Shown here piece after piece: positions 1-5,918 of a DNA stretch of 10,170 bases; positions within the stretch are counted from its first letter, which is position 1; each line of letters starts with the position of its first letter. The translations under genes and the position numbers were made by a program. The stretch spans positions 1 through 10,170 of the forward strand of contig PKXI01000154.1 of assembly GCA_003133425.1 (NCBI GenBank). Reading direction: 5' to 3'. The notes under the pieces were generated by a model. It was not told where the DNA came from. It made no database searches and saw only the letters and a program-made list of their open reading frames with translations. This DNA is from Acidobacteriaceae bacterium (lineage in GTDB: Bacteria; Acidobacteriota; Terriglobia; Terriglobales; Acidobacteriaceae).

Positions 1-245
1 CTCACCGGCAACTCGTCTCCAACCAATATTTGGTCCCTCCCAGAATCTCCGGCAGCCAACCAGCTTCGGGGTTAGGGACAGGGCGACAATCGGACCGGAA
101 CGCACAAGACCAGGCCGAGCTGGGGCTGGAAACGTGCGTTGGCCTTCCATGAGAAGGCTGGTCGAGGACTCCGTCGATAACAAGTCAACTCCCGGTGCAC
201 AGATCCTCTGTTAGCCGAGGGGTTGAAGATCCGTCTCTTACCGTC
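1..245. other. Non-coding stretch at the left edge
   Basis: Apart from the repeat copy at 11-63 I see no gene here. One plus-strand frame is open from the edge to about 213, but its translation is rich in Arg, Pro and Gly without a recognisable family, and it crosses the intergenic repeat. The stretch is the 3' side of the minus-strand stress-protein gene. No clear hairpin plus T-run terminator is visible. Confidence 0.5.
11..63. repeat. Direct repeat, copy 1 (left flank of the USP/receiver/Crp module)
   Basis: Positions 11-49 match 2775-2814 in the same orientation with one 1-base gap and one substitution (38 of 40 aligned positions identical). Weaker, gapped similarity continues to about 63. 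The copy contains the inverted motif ACCAA-TAT-TTGGT at 22-34. It lies beyond the 3' end of the minus-strand stress-protein gene, in DNA with no convincing gene. A match of this length is far beyond chance in 10 kb. Its nature is unknown: an old intergenic repeat family, a regulatory element or a remnant of a mobile element are all possible. Confidence 0.8.
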
Positions 246-743
246 CTACTGGCCTGACCCCGTCGGCAGAAGCACCAGCTTCTGGATCACACGGGGTTGA
301 CTTGGCTTGGGGTAAGAAAGGTCGATCACCGGACAAGTCACCCGTGATCGAATGCGCGCCATCAGTATTTGGCGCGATACCGCGGATTGCGCACTGCCTG
401 AAGTAAATGCAATCAGGGCAGCATTGCTGTCATTCGCCCTCTTGGCAATGGCTTTCTCAGGACAACCAAACAGAAGCGTTGGGGTAACAATTCTATTGAC
501 TGTCTCAAGCCTCTTGGCGAGTGACTCAAGGTTGAATTGGATGTCCACTTGCGCATCTGGCGTGGATGGTGCACGGGACAAATCGACGACATGGATCAGC
601 TCAAGATTTACACCACACCTGTCGGCCGCCTGGAATGCCAATTCCAGAGACCGCTCCGCGTGTTGCGACAGGTCTGTCACACACAAGACATTCCCAGCTT
701 TGATCCCTGCTCCGACGCCGGCTTCGATTGAACAAGTTGCCAT
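246..743 (-). CDS. Universal stress protein (UspA-like domain), degenerate nucleotide site
   Basis: This 165-residue protein has a single Usp domain. It begins with the usual first beta strand (NVLCVTDLSQHAERSLELA, about residues 18-36), then a second strand ending in HVVDL (51-55), a FGCPEKAIAKRA segment (about 92-103) and a final strand around TCPVIDL. Usp proteins are small cytoplasmic stress-response proteins, many of which bind ATP. The ATP-binding pattern GxxGx9G(S/T) is not recognisable here; the equivalent region reads TSGSAQSAVSRQ, so this may be a non-ATP-binding member. The frame stays open upstream to 998, but the ATG at 743 has GAGGGG seven bases before it and places the domain at the N-terminus, so I chose it. 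It lies 91 bp downstream of the receiver-like gene on the same strand and is probably co-transcribed. The family is fairly sure; the cellular role is unknown. Confidence 0.8.
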   Translation of the reverse strand: MATCSIEAGVGAGIKAGNVLCVTDLSQHAERSLELAFQAADRCGVNLELIHVVDLSRAPSTPDAQVDIQFNLESLAKRLETVNRIVTPTLLFGCPEKAIAKRANDSNAALIAFTSGSAQSAVSRQILMARIRSRVTCPVIDLSYPKPSQPRVIQKLVLLPTGSGQ

Positions 744-834
744 GAGGGCACCCCTCAGTACAAGTGCATTCAGGATTGCGGCTCTGATCGAACCGGTGCA
801 CGCTTCGCCAGCCACTGGCAGAGTGATCCCTGCC

Positions 835-1377
835 TCACTTGACACCGAAAACCAGGGGCCGTGAAGGCCGCGCTTCCAAAATGGACACATGCCACGGTGT
901 GCGTGTCCCTTCCTCGCCGATCGAAGCTGGTTGAAACTTCGGCGGGGGAGCCGTCGGGCGGCCCTCTCGACGCTGTGCAGAAGCAAACAGGTCCCCATGA
1001 CTGCTCAATCCCGGCGACACTGCCCGCGCCTTCGCCGCTTTCGCCAACGCCGCTCTCATGCCTTTAAGGAGTGCGTTTGCATCGCCCTTGACTGTCGCAT
1101 TCGCAAACGGGTTGCGGTCGTCGGGAGACTTCGCAATGCAAACCACGGGTGTTGTTGAACCGGACACTCGAATGAGGAAGGTGAGCCTCTCCTTGTCTTC
1201 CATGGAAATGGAATCGCCCAGCAGCACCAGATCGAAATCGCCAGCACGGAAGCGTGCGATCGCTTCTCGGCTCGACATGGCCGAAATGACGACGTATCCG
1301 GCGGACCTCAAGGCGGAACATTGGCCCGTGAGTTGCCAGGCATCCAGCCCAACTGCAAGAACGACAGTGATAGGCAT
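835..1377 (-). CDS. Degenerate response-regulator receiver-domain protein
   Basis: This 180-residue protein has a CheY-like receiver fold over about residues 1-115: strand PITVVLAVGLD, helix, GYVVISAMSSREAIARF, then DFDLVLLGDSIS, and STTPVVCIAKSP as strand 4. The catalytic features of a true receiver are missing. The N-terminal acidic pair is replaced by VGLD, the phospho-acceptor Asp position after DLVLL is Gly (Asp comes one residue later), and the usual Lys-Pro near the end is absent. It therefore probably does not take up phosphate in the normal way. Similar pseudo-receivers are, to my knowledge, frequent in Acidobacteriota. No output domain is present. The tail from about residue 118 is low-complexity, rich in Pro, Arg and Ser. 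I chose the ATG at 1377 over the one at 1413 because GGAGA lies a few bases upstream of it and it starts directly at beta strand 1. The gene is upstream of, and probably co-transcribed with, the stress-protein gene. Confidence 0.75.
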   Translation of the reverse strand: MPITVVLAVGLDAWQLTGQCSALRSAGYVVISAMSSREAIARFRAGDFDLVLLGDSISMEDKERLTFLIRVSGSTTPVVCIAKSPDDRNPFANATVKGDANALLKGMRAALAKAAKARAVSPGLSSHGDLFASAQRREGRPTAPPPKFQPASIGEEGTRTPWHVSILEARPSRPLVFGVK

Positions 1378-1407
1378 AACTATCTCCAAATTCGGCTCAA
1401 ATAGCTT

Positions 1408-1431
1408 TGCCACCCACAGACGTGTGTGGCA
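1408..1431. promoter_or_regulatory. Inverted repeat in the leader of the receiver/USP pair
   Basis: TGCCA-cc-CACA-gacg-TGTG-TGGCA forms a nine-pair stem with a two-base bulge and a four-base loop. It lies 31-54 bases upstream of the receiver-gene ATG, so it would be in the 5' leader or the promoter. It could be a DNA operator or an RNA hairpin. Only the symmetry is observed; the function is inference. Confidence 0.4.
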
Positions 1432-1529
1432 GAATTCGCTGTTGGTTTAAGGAGTGACCGGCTTTGACTCGGGGCGGCAAATTTCCCCACGTCTCTCCTG
1501 GTCACTCTGCGACCGACACAAACGGCATG

Positions 1530-1552
1530 GGGTGAATGTATGCTCTTCACCC
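1530..1552. promoter_or_regulatory. Inverted repeat GGGTGAA-N9-TTCACCC
   Basis: Two perfect 7-base arms with a 9-base spacer lie in the middle of the divergent intergenic region. No run of Ts follows on either strand, which argues against an intrinsic terminator. A dimeric regulator's operator or a leader hairpin are the plausible readings. Arms of this size do occur by chance in 10 kb, so the location is the main argument. Confidence 0.3.
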
Positions 1553-1775
1553 TTTGCCGCAGCAATCACAAAGAAACACGCCTGCGATCCGGGTTCTCTG
1601 ACCCGATCGCGAAGCAAGCGACAGACATCGCCTGCCGCTGCGGGAAGCCCGATCGGCCTGCTCATCGAAACGTCTCAATATCCGCTAAGGTAACTGGAGG
1701 TTAGCCGGGCATTTCCTTCGGCGTCTGTTGCATGTCGTACAAAAGTAGAAAAATTCTTTGCAGATTTCGCGCTTC

Positions 1776-1809
1776 TGCGCAATTACGCACGCAGCGATAG
1801 CCGTATACT
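1776..1809 (+). promoter_or_regulatory. Candidate promoter/operator of the crp-like gene
   Basis: A TATACT hexamer at 1804-1809 resembles a -10 box. Centred about 24 bases upstream of it is a near-palindrome TGCG-CAATTA-CGCA (1776-1789, 12 of 14 positions symmetric), with the TGCG-N6-CGCA spacing seen in Crp/Fnr-type operators. No good -35 box is visible at 16-18 bases, which would fit an activator-dependent promoter. The leader to the GTG start would be about 100 bases. Autoregulation by the downstream Crp-like protein is a guess. Confidence 0.3.
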
Positions 1810-1918
1810 TTGAATGATTAATACACAACACAGCCTGCCTTTGATCCTAGAGACCTTGAGGTGCACTCTGCGCATTCAGGTGCAGGCATTGTGTTCTGTC
1901 CGCAGCAAAGGAGCACGT

Positions 1919-2680
1919 GTGAACCCATCTTCTGTGCAGAGGTCCTACAAGAACCGGCTGCTGGCCTCATTACCTGCTTCTGTGATCAAGAGGCTCTCTC
2001 GTGATCTGGTCCCGGTCCCATTGCCCAGCGGGTTAGTCCTCCGCGAGCCAGACCTAACCATGGAGAACGCGGTCTTCATTGAAGACGGCGTCTGCTCTAT
2101 CGTGGTCAGTATGGAGGATGGGACGACCATCGAAGCGGGCGTCGTTGGCCGGGAAGGTTTCGTGGGCGTGGATGAGGTTCTTGGCGTCGCTCGTTCCCCT
2201 AACCGGACGCTTATGCAAGTAGCGGGATACGGCTATCGCGTGAAGACCACGATTCTGACAGAGTTGGCTGACGCCTTTGCCCCGCTGCGGTTAAGCCTGC
2301 TGCGAAGCGTGCATCTGCTGCTTGTGCAAACCGCTCAGACCGCGGCCTGCAATCGAGTACACGAGTTGAATGAGCGGCTTGCCCGCTGGCTGCTCATGTG
2401 CCAGGACAGGGTCGAATCCGACGAGATTCTGATAACCCAGGAGTTTCTCGCCGGTATGTTAGGAACGCACCGCAGTTCTGTTACCGTCGCCGCAGGTATC
2501 TTGCAGCAGGCGGGACTCATCACCTATGCGCGCGGGAAGGTGACCATTCAGAATCGCGCCGGCCTCATGGATGCCTCGTGCGAGTGCTACCACATTGTTC
2601 ACGACGAAGCTGTTCGCCTCGGCCTGTTTGAACATAGCCTTCCTGACTGCGGACAGGATCGAGCCTCAGCCGGTCTTTGA
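1919..2680 (+). CDS. Crp/Fnr family transcriptional regulator
   Basis: This is a 253-residue DNA-binding regulator. The cyclic-nucleotide-binding-like beta barrel covers about residues 10-125, with FIEDGVCSIVVSMEDG and the turn GREGFVG (about 78-82). The long dimerisation helix is about 130-160 (NRVHELNERLARWLLM). A Crp-type winged helix-turn-helix covers about 172-210 (ITQEFLAGMLGTHRSSVTV, then LQQAGLITYARGKVTI). A CECY motif near residues 221-224 is typical of a Crp-like subfamily found in Acidobacteriota and Proteobacteria. There are no N-terminal Fnr iron-sulfur cysteines, so oxygen sensing of the Fnr type is unlikely; the ligand is unknown. The frame is open from an ATG at 1814, but the GTG at 1919 has AAGGAG six bases upstream and gives the normal family length, so I chose it. 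It is transcribed divergently from the receiver/stress-protein pair and may control it. Confidence 0.9.
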   Translation: MNPSSVQRSYKNRLLASLPASVIKRLSRDLVPVPLPSGLVLREPDLTMENAVFIEDGVCSIVVSMEDGTTIEAGVVGREGFVGVDEVLGVARSPNRTLMQVAGYGYRVKTTILTELADAFAPLRLSLLRSVHLLLVQTAQTAACNRVHELNERLARWLLMCQDRVESDEILITQEFLAGMLGTHRSSVTVAAGILQQAGLITYARGKVTIQNRAGLMDASCECYHIVHDEAVRLGLFEHSLPDCGQDRASAGL

Positions 2681-2774
2681 CGCATTGGGTTGATGAGGAA
2701 TCGCCGAGGCACTCATTGAATATGGACGCCACTGGCTCCGCACCGATTCCCGCGTTGCGGTCGGATAACCGTCT

Positions 2775-2832
2775 ACTCGTCTCCAACCAATATTTTGGCC
2801 CCTCCCAGAATCTCTTGCCGGCACCGAACAGG
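2775..2832. repeat. Direct repeat, copy 2 (right flank of the module)
   Basis: Positions 2775-2814 match 11-49 almost exactly; similarity continues weakly with gaps to about 2832. This copy has one extra T in the central run, giving CCAA-TATT-TTGG. It lies 94 bp after the stop of the crp-like gene and about 100 bp before the peptidase gene, in an otherwise empty 252-bp gap. The one-base gap between the copies breaks any shared reading frame, so the conservation is of DNA or RNA, not of peptide. Confidence 0.8.
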
Positions 2833-2932
2833 GTTTATTTGCTCCACAGAGGTGCCAAGATCGCCACGAGCGTTCTACCCTTTGCTCAAGCGCAGATGAG
2901 CCCTGCTTTCGGATCGGAAGCTACAATGAGTT

Positions 2933-4240
2933 GTGCGAAAAATTATTCTTGTTGTGATTCTGATCGCCGTGATTTTGCCGATTTCCATTGTATTCATGCG
3001 GTCGGCAACTCCCCTGGTGGACATGCCAGTTCCAACCCCGTCCCTCGGACAGGCCACGCCAGTTACCGTCCACGTGCAAGACGCGCATGGCGTCCGCAAG
3101 GCCGCTGCATTTGTTGAGCAGAATGGCGCCCAGTTTCAAGTGTGGGAGCTCACTCAACCTTCGCGTGCGACCGACAGCTCTTGGAACTTCGTGGCCGGTG
3201 TCAAGACCACGCCGCAACTTAAAGACGGTAAGGCGAAATTGATCGTTGAGGCCACGTCGAACGATTTGCGAGGTAAGACAACTCGAATTGAGCGCGATGT
3301 TTTGGTGGTGACGCAACTTCCAACCGTGAGTGTCGATTCAGAACAGCACTACCTCTATCTCGGCATGGCCGATCTGGCGACTTTCAGCGTCTCCGGCAGT
3401 TGGAGTGAAGCGGGCGTACGCGTCGGCGATCAAACATATCGTGCCTGGCCTATGCCGGGCGGCAAGCCTGGGCTGTTTTCGCTCTTCGCCTTTGCATGGA
3501 ATATGCCCGCTGACACGATTCCGCAGGTCTTCGCCGGCAATGGCCCAGGGAGCGACGTGACCAGCCCGATCACAGTCCAATTCCCCAAAAAGGAGCAGCC
3601 CAAGTACACAGTTCACGACTTGCAGGTGAGCGACGCCTTCATGCAGAAGGTTGTCGGCGAACTCGATCCAAGCGGCCCGGGTGATGCCGTCACGCGCTTC
3701 GTCAAGATCAATACCGACATGCGCCGCGCCAATAATAAAACGCTGTCTGATCTTCGCCTCAAGACCGCTGACAGGTTCTTGTTTTCGCAACCGTTTGCCC
3801 GGCAGGCTCATTCGCAGGCAGAAGCTACGTTTGCCGATGTGCGGAACTATATCTATCACGGCAAAAAGATCGATCAGCAGGTCCACCTCGGATACGATCT
3901 CGCGGTCACTCAACACGTAGGCGTGGAAGCATCCAATGACGGCCGTGTTGTCTATGCCGCTCCGCTCGGCATCTACGGCAATTGCGTTGTCGTGGATCAT
4001 GGATACGGACTGCAGACGATCTACGGGCACATGAGCCATATCGACGTGCACGAAGGCGACATGGTCAAGCGTGGCCAGGTGATGGGCCAGAGCGGCATGA
4101 CCGGAATGGCTGGAGGGGATCACATTCACTTCGCCATGCAACTGGACGGCGTGCAGATAGACCCGAAGGAATGGTGGGATAGCCACTGGATTCAGGACCA
4201 CATAGCCAGGCGCGTAGACTTGCCGGGATTTAAACCGTGA
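2933..4240 (+). CDS. Membrane-anchored M23 family metallopeptidase (LytM/DD-endopeptidase-like)
   Basis: This 435-residue protein starts with MRK and a hydrophobic segment (about 4-22) that is an uncleaved anchor or signal peptide, so the rest should be periplasmic. Residues about 40-220 are beta-rich with no family I can name. The C-terminal M23 domain (about 310-415) is complete: HLGYD gives zinc ligands H318 and D322, YGHMS gives H366, and GGDHIHF gives H397 and ligand H399. M23 enzymes cut peptide cross-links in peptidoglycan; with all catalytic residues present this one is probably active, unlike EnvC/NlpD-type activators. The exact substrate is unknown. GTG at 2933 is the first start after an in-frame TGA at 2927 and leads straight into the signal sequence. 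The ribosome site is poor; GGAAG is 14 bases upstream. The following cupin gene is 110 bp away, so a shared operon is uncertain. Confidence 0.9.
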   Translation: MRKIILVVILIAVILPISIVFMRSATPLVDMPVPTPSLGQATPVTVHVQDAHGVRKAAAFVEQNGAQFQVWELTQPSRATDSSWNFVAGVKTTPQLKDGKAKLIVEATSNDLRGKTTRIERDVLVVTQLPTVSVDSEQHYLYLGMADLATFSVSGSWSEAGVRVGDQTYRAWPMPGGKPGLFSLFAFAWNMPADTIPQVFAGNGPGSDVTSPITVQFPKKEQPKYTVHDLQVSDAFMQKVVGELDPSGPGDAVTRFVKINTDMRRANNKTLSDLRLKTADRFLFSQPFARQAHSQAEATFADVRNYIYHGKKIDQQVHLGYDLAVTQHVGVEASNDGRVVYAAPLGIYGNCVVVDHGYGLQTIYGHMSHIDVHEGDMVKRGQVMGQSGMTGMAGGDHIHFAMQLDGVQIDPKEWWDSHWIQDHIARRVDLPGFKP

Positions 4241-4350
4241 GCAGTTGTTAAACCGATCGTTTGATTGATGCCGGAGGACAGGATCGAGCGTCTCCAAACG
4301 TGAGCGGGATCGGATGACGGCGCCAGCATCACGTGCGTACACTAGAAGAG

Positions 4351-4767
4351 ATGGAAGATAAGACCTGCGCCAGATTCGATGTCAACGCGATTGCGAAGTC
4401 GCTGCCTGAGCATTCAGACACGCTGCTTGTCGACCACTACATGACGGACGAGCCTGAAGCCAGCACGCGGGTCTTTCGCATTTACAAAGCGACGCCACCA
4501 CACTTCCATCGGCATAGCGACGAATACCTCTATGTTGTCTCCGGTCGTGGAACATTTTGGATGAACACGCCGGAGAATAGCGGCGAGTTTGGCCCCGGCA
4601 GCCTGCTCTTTTTCAAGAAGACAGTAGTCCATGCCTTGCCAACGATTCTCGAGCAGCCGGTCATATTTCTATCGATCGACGTACCGCGCCGAATTCCAAC
4701 AGACATCACATTTGTGAACCCTGAAGACGGCACTCCTGAAACCTTCATCAAGGAACAGCGCTATTGA
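4351..4767 (+). CDS. Small single-domain cupin protein
   Basis: This 138-residue protein is one conserved cupin barrel. Motif 1 is PPHFHRHSDEYLYVVSGRG (about residues 49-67), giving likely metal ligands H51, H53 and E58. Motif 2 is GPGSLLFFKKTVVHALP (about 81-97), giving H94. The metal site is therefore intact. Small cupins of this kind range from sugar isomerases and dioxygenases to binding proteins, and nothing here identifies the substrate. Two starts are possible: GTG at 4333 without a ribosome site, and ATG at 4351 with AGAAG only a few bases before it. I prefer the ATG because the conserved-looking ARFDVNAIA region follows soon after, but six more residues cannot be excluded. It stands between the peptidase gene and a 292-bp non-coding gap, with no strong operon link. 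Confidence 0.85.
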   Translation: MEDKTCARFDVNAIAKSLPEHSDTLLVDHYMTDEPEASTRVFRIYKATPPHFHRHSDEYLYVVSGRGTFWMNTPENSGEFGPGSLLFFKKTVVHALPTILEQPVIFLSIDVPRRIPTDITFVNPEDGTPETFIKEQRY

Positions 4768-5059
4768 GAGACCCCCGCACGGCCGGGTGCCCTGGGTCCA
4801 GTTTTTGAGACCTGGGTCCCCACTTCCAAATCCCCATCGCCCTTTGCATTCAATACCCCTCCCCCCGGCGCACAATTGAATTAGAAACTGGGGAACGAAC
4901 CAATCACGTCCGCCGGACTGCCAGCCTGTGAGAAATATTGCCAAAATCGCCCCAACGCCCGTGAGAGCGCTTGCCCGCCACAAAAGTAACCCTCATATCC
5001 CGCATCCTGCATCGCCCCAAACCGGTCAAACCGGCTCAACGGTGTATCCTCAGCCCTGA
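4768..5059. other. Non-coding gap before cdsA
   Basis: This 292-bp gap has no convincing gene. It contains a doubled CCTGGGTCC motif near its left end, a C-rich run around 4857-4866 and presumably the promoter of the cdsA group, for which I cannot point to clear -35 and -10 boxes. I see no trace of uppS, which in many bacteria lies just upstream of cdsA. Confidence 0.5.
4774..4820. repeat. Doubled CCTGGGTCC motif with weak hairpin after the cupin gene
   Basis: CCTGGGTCC occurs at 4791-4799 and 4811-4819, exactly 20 bases apart, with a TTTTT run at 4802-4806 between them. Just before is GCAC-GGCCGG-GTGC (4777-4790), a short hairpin; an alternative CCCG/CGGG pairing overlaps it. This could work as a weak terminator for the cupin gene or as a pair of binding sites two helical turns apart. 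Stems of four pairs are too short for a confident terminator call. Confidence 0.35.
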
Positions 5060-5905
5060 ATGAAACGTGTACATACCGCCGCCATCCTGATCCCGCTCGT
5101 CCTGTTTCTGGTATTCCTGGGGCCGCGCTGGCAGTGGATTTTCACGCTGGCGGTAGGGGCGGTTGCAGTACTTGCCGGTTGGGAGTACGTCATCCTCGCC
5201 GAGAAGGGCGGCTTCAAGCCGCCGCGTATCGCCTGCATGGTCGCCATCATCAGCCTCTTTGTTGCCAGGCTTTTAGCGGACAATTTCACCTGGCTCCACC
5301 AAACAGAGGCCGTCTTCGGCATCCTGGCCCTGGGCCTGCTGGTCTACTGCACCTTCCTCAGGCCGGTTGAACACGTGATGGCTGATTCCTCCGCCTCGGT
5401 CTTTTGCCTGCTCTATGTCGGCTTTACGATGCTTGCGCTGCCTATCCTCCACGAGGAAGCCAACGGCCCCTCTCTGGTCACATTTCTTCTCTGCACCGTC
5501 TGGGCGGGAGATACGGTGGCTCTCTATGTGGGCCGCGCCTGGGGCCGGCACAAGCTCGCACCCAAACTCAGTCCCAACAAGACCTGGGAGGGCGCTGTGG
5601 GCTCCATGGTTGGCAGCCTGCTGGCGGCCACGGCGCTGATGGGCCTGGCAGAACTGCTGCAGCAGTGGAACTCAGCCAGCCTCTCCTACCCCGAAGTATT
5701 CTGGTACTGGCTGGTGCTGGCCGCAATCGTCAATGTTGCCGCGCAGGTGGGCGATCTGACCGAGTCCGCGCTCAAGCGCTCCGTAGGCGTCAAAGACTCC
5801 GGCACCCTGCTGCCCGGCCACGGCGGCGTCCTGGACCGCGTTGACGCCTTGCTGCTGGCCGCTCCGGCGCTGTGGTACGCTCAGGTTATTCACCAGATGT
5901 TCTAG
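5060..5905 (+). CDS. cdsA: Phosphatidate cytidylyltransferase (CDP-diacylglycerol synthase)
   Basis: This integral membrane enzyme makes CDP-diacylglycerol from phosphatidic acid and CTP, the branch point to all bacterial phospholipids. Its 281 residues match the family length. There are about eight hydrophobic segments, starting at residues 8-20 and 27-46. The C-terminal CDS signature is complete from S236 to D262: SALKR, then KD (245-246), then GHGGVLDRVD. The conserved block WAGDTVALYVGR and SPNKTWEG (about 148-178) that precedes it is also intact. ATG at 5060 starts directly at the first membrane helix, with no strong ribosome site. The dxr start is 13 bases after the stop, so the two are surely co-transcribed. 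The cdsA-dxr-rseP order is the widespread bacterial arrangement. Confidence 0.97.
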   Translation: MKRVHTAAILIPLVLFLVFLGPRWQWIFTLAVGAVAVLAGWEYVILAEKGGFKPPRIACMVAIISLFVARLLADNFTWLHQTEAVFGILALGLLVYCTFLRPVEHVMADSSASVFCLLYVGFTMLALPILHEEANGPSLVTFLLCTVWAGDTVALYVGRAWGRHKLAPKLSPNKTWEGAVGSMVGSLLAATALMGLAELLQQWNSASLSYPEVFWYWLVLAAIVNVAAQVGDLTESALKRSVGVKDSGTLLPGHGGVLDRVDALLLAAPALWYAQVIHQMF

Positions 5906-5918
5906 GGCTTTCCGTATA

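Larger units (their letters stand above)
1378..1918. other. Divergent intergenic region between receiver and crp-like genes
   Basis: These 541 bp separate two divergently read regulatory genes and hold no convincing gene. Short open frames on both strands (for example minus 1447-1665) lack recognisable domains and good ribosome sites. The stretch from about 1735 to 1815 is AT-richer than its surroundings and probably contains the crp-like promoter. Three inverted repeats (1408-1431, 1530-1552, 1776-1789) are listed separately. Confidence 0.6.

Noticed and set aside
744..998. Longer N-terminus (85 residues) for the stress protein
   Set aside because: It is Arg-rich, overlaps the receiver gene in another frame, and the ATG at 743 has a good ribosome site at the domain start.
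1447..1665. 72-residue minus-strand open frame in the divergent gap, with a CRLC pair
   Set aside because: No clear ribosome site and no recognisable family; it spans the inverted repeat at 1530-1552. A plus-strand frame of similar size covers the same bases, as expected from chance in GC-rich DNA.
1814..1918. Longer N-terminus for the Crp-like protein from ATG 1814
   Set aside because: The added residues do not resemble the family, the TATACT box lies just before, and the GTG at 1919 has a far better ribosome site.
2677..3117. 146-residue plus-strand open frame overlapping the crp-like stop and the peptidase start
   Set aside because: It runs through the intergenic repeat and out of frame into the clearly real peptidase gene; its composition is not protein-like.
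2651..4289. 14-base repeat GGACAGGATCGAGC at 2651-2664 and 4276-4289
   Set aside because: One copy is inside the crp-like coding end; a single 14-base match is close to chance in 10 kb and the flanks do not align.
3338..4342. 334-residue minus-strand open frame opposite the peptidase gene
   Set aside because: It is the antisense shadow of the M23 gene, whose zinc motifs make the plus-strand reading certain.
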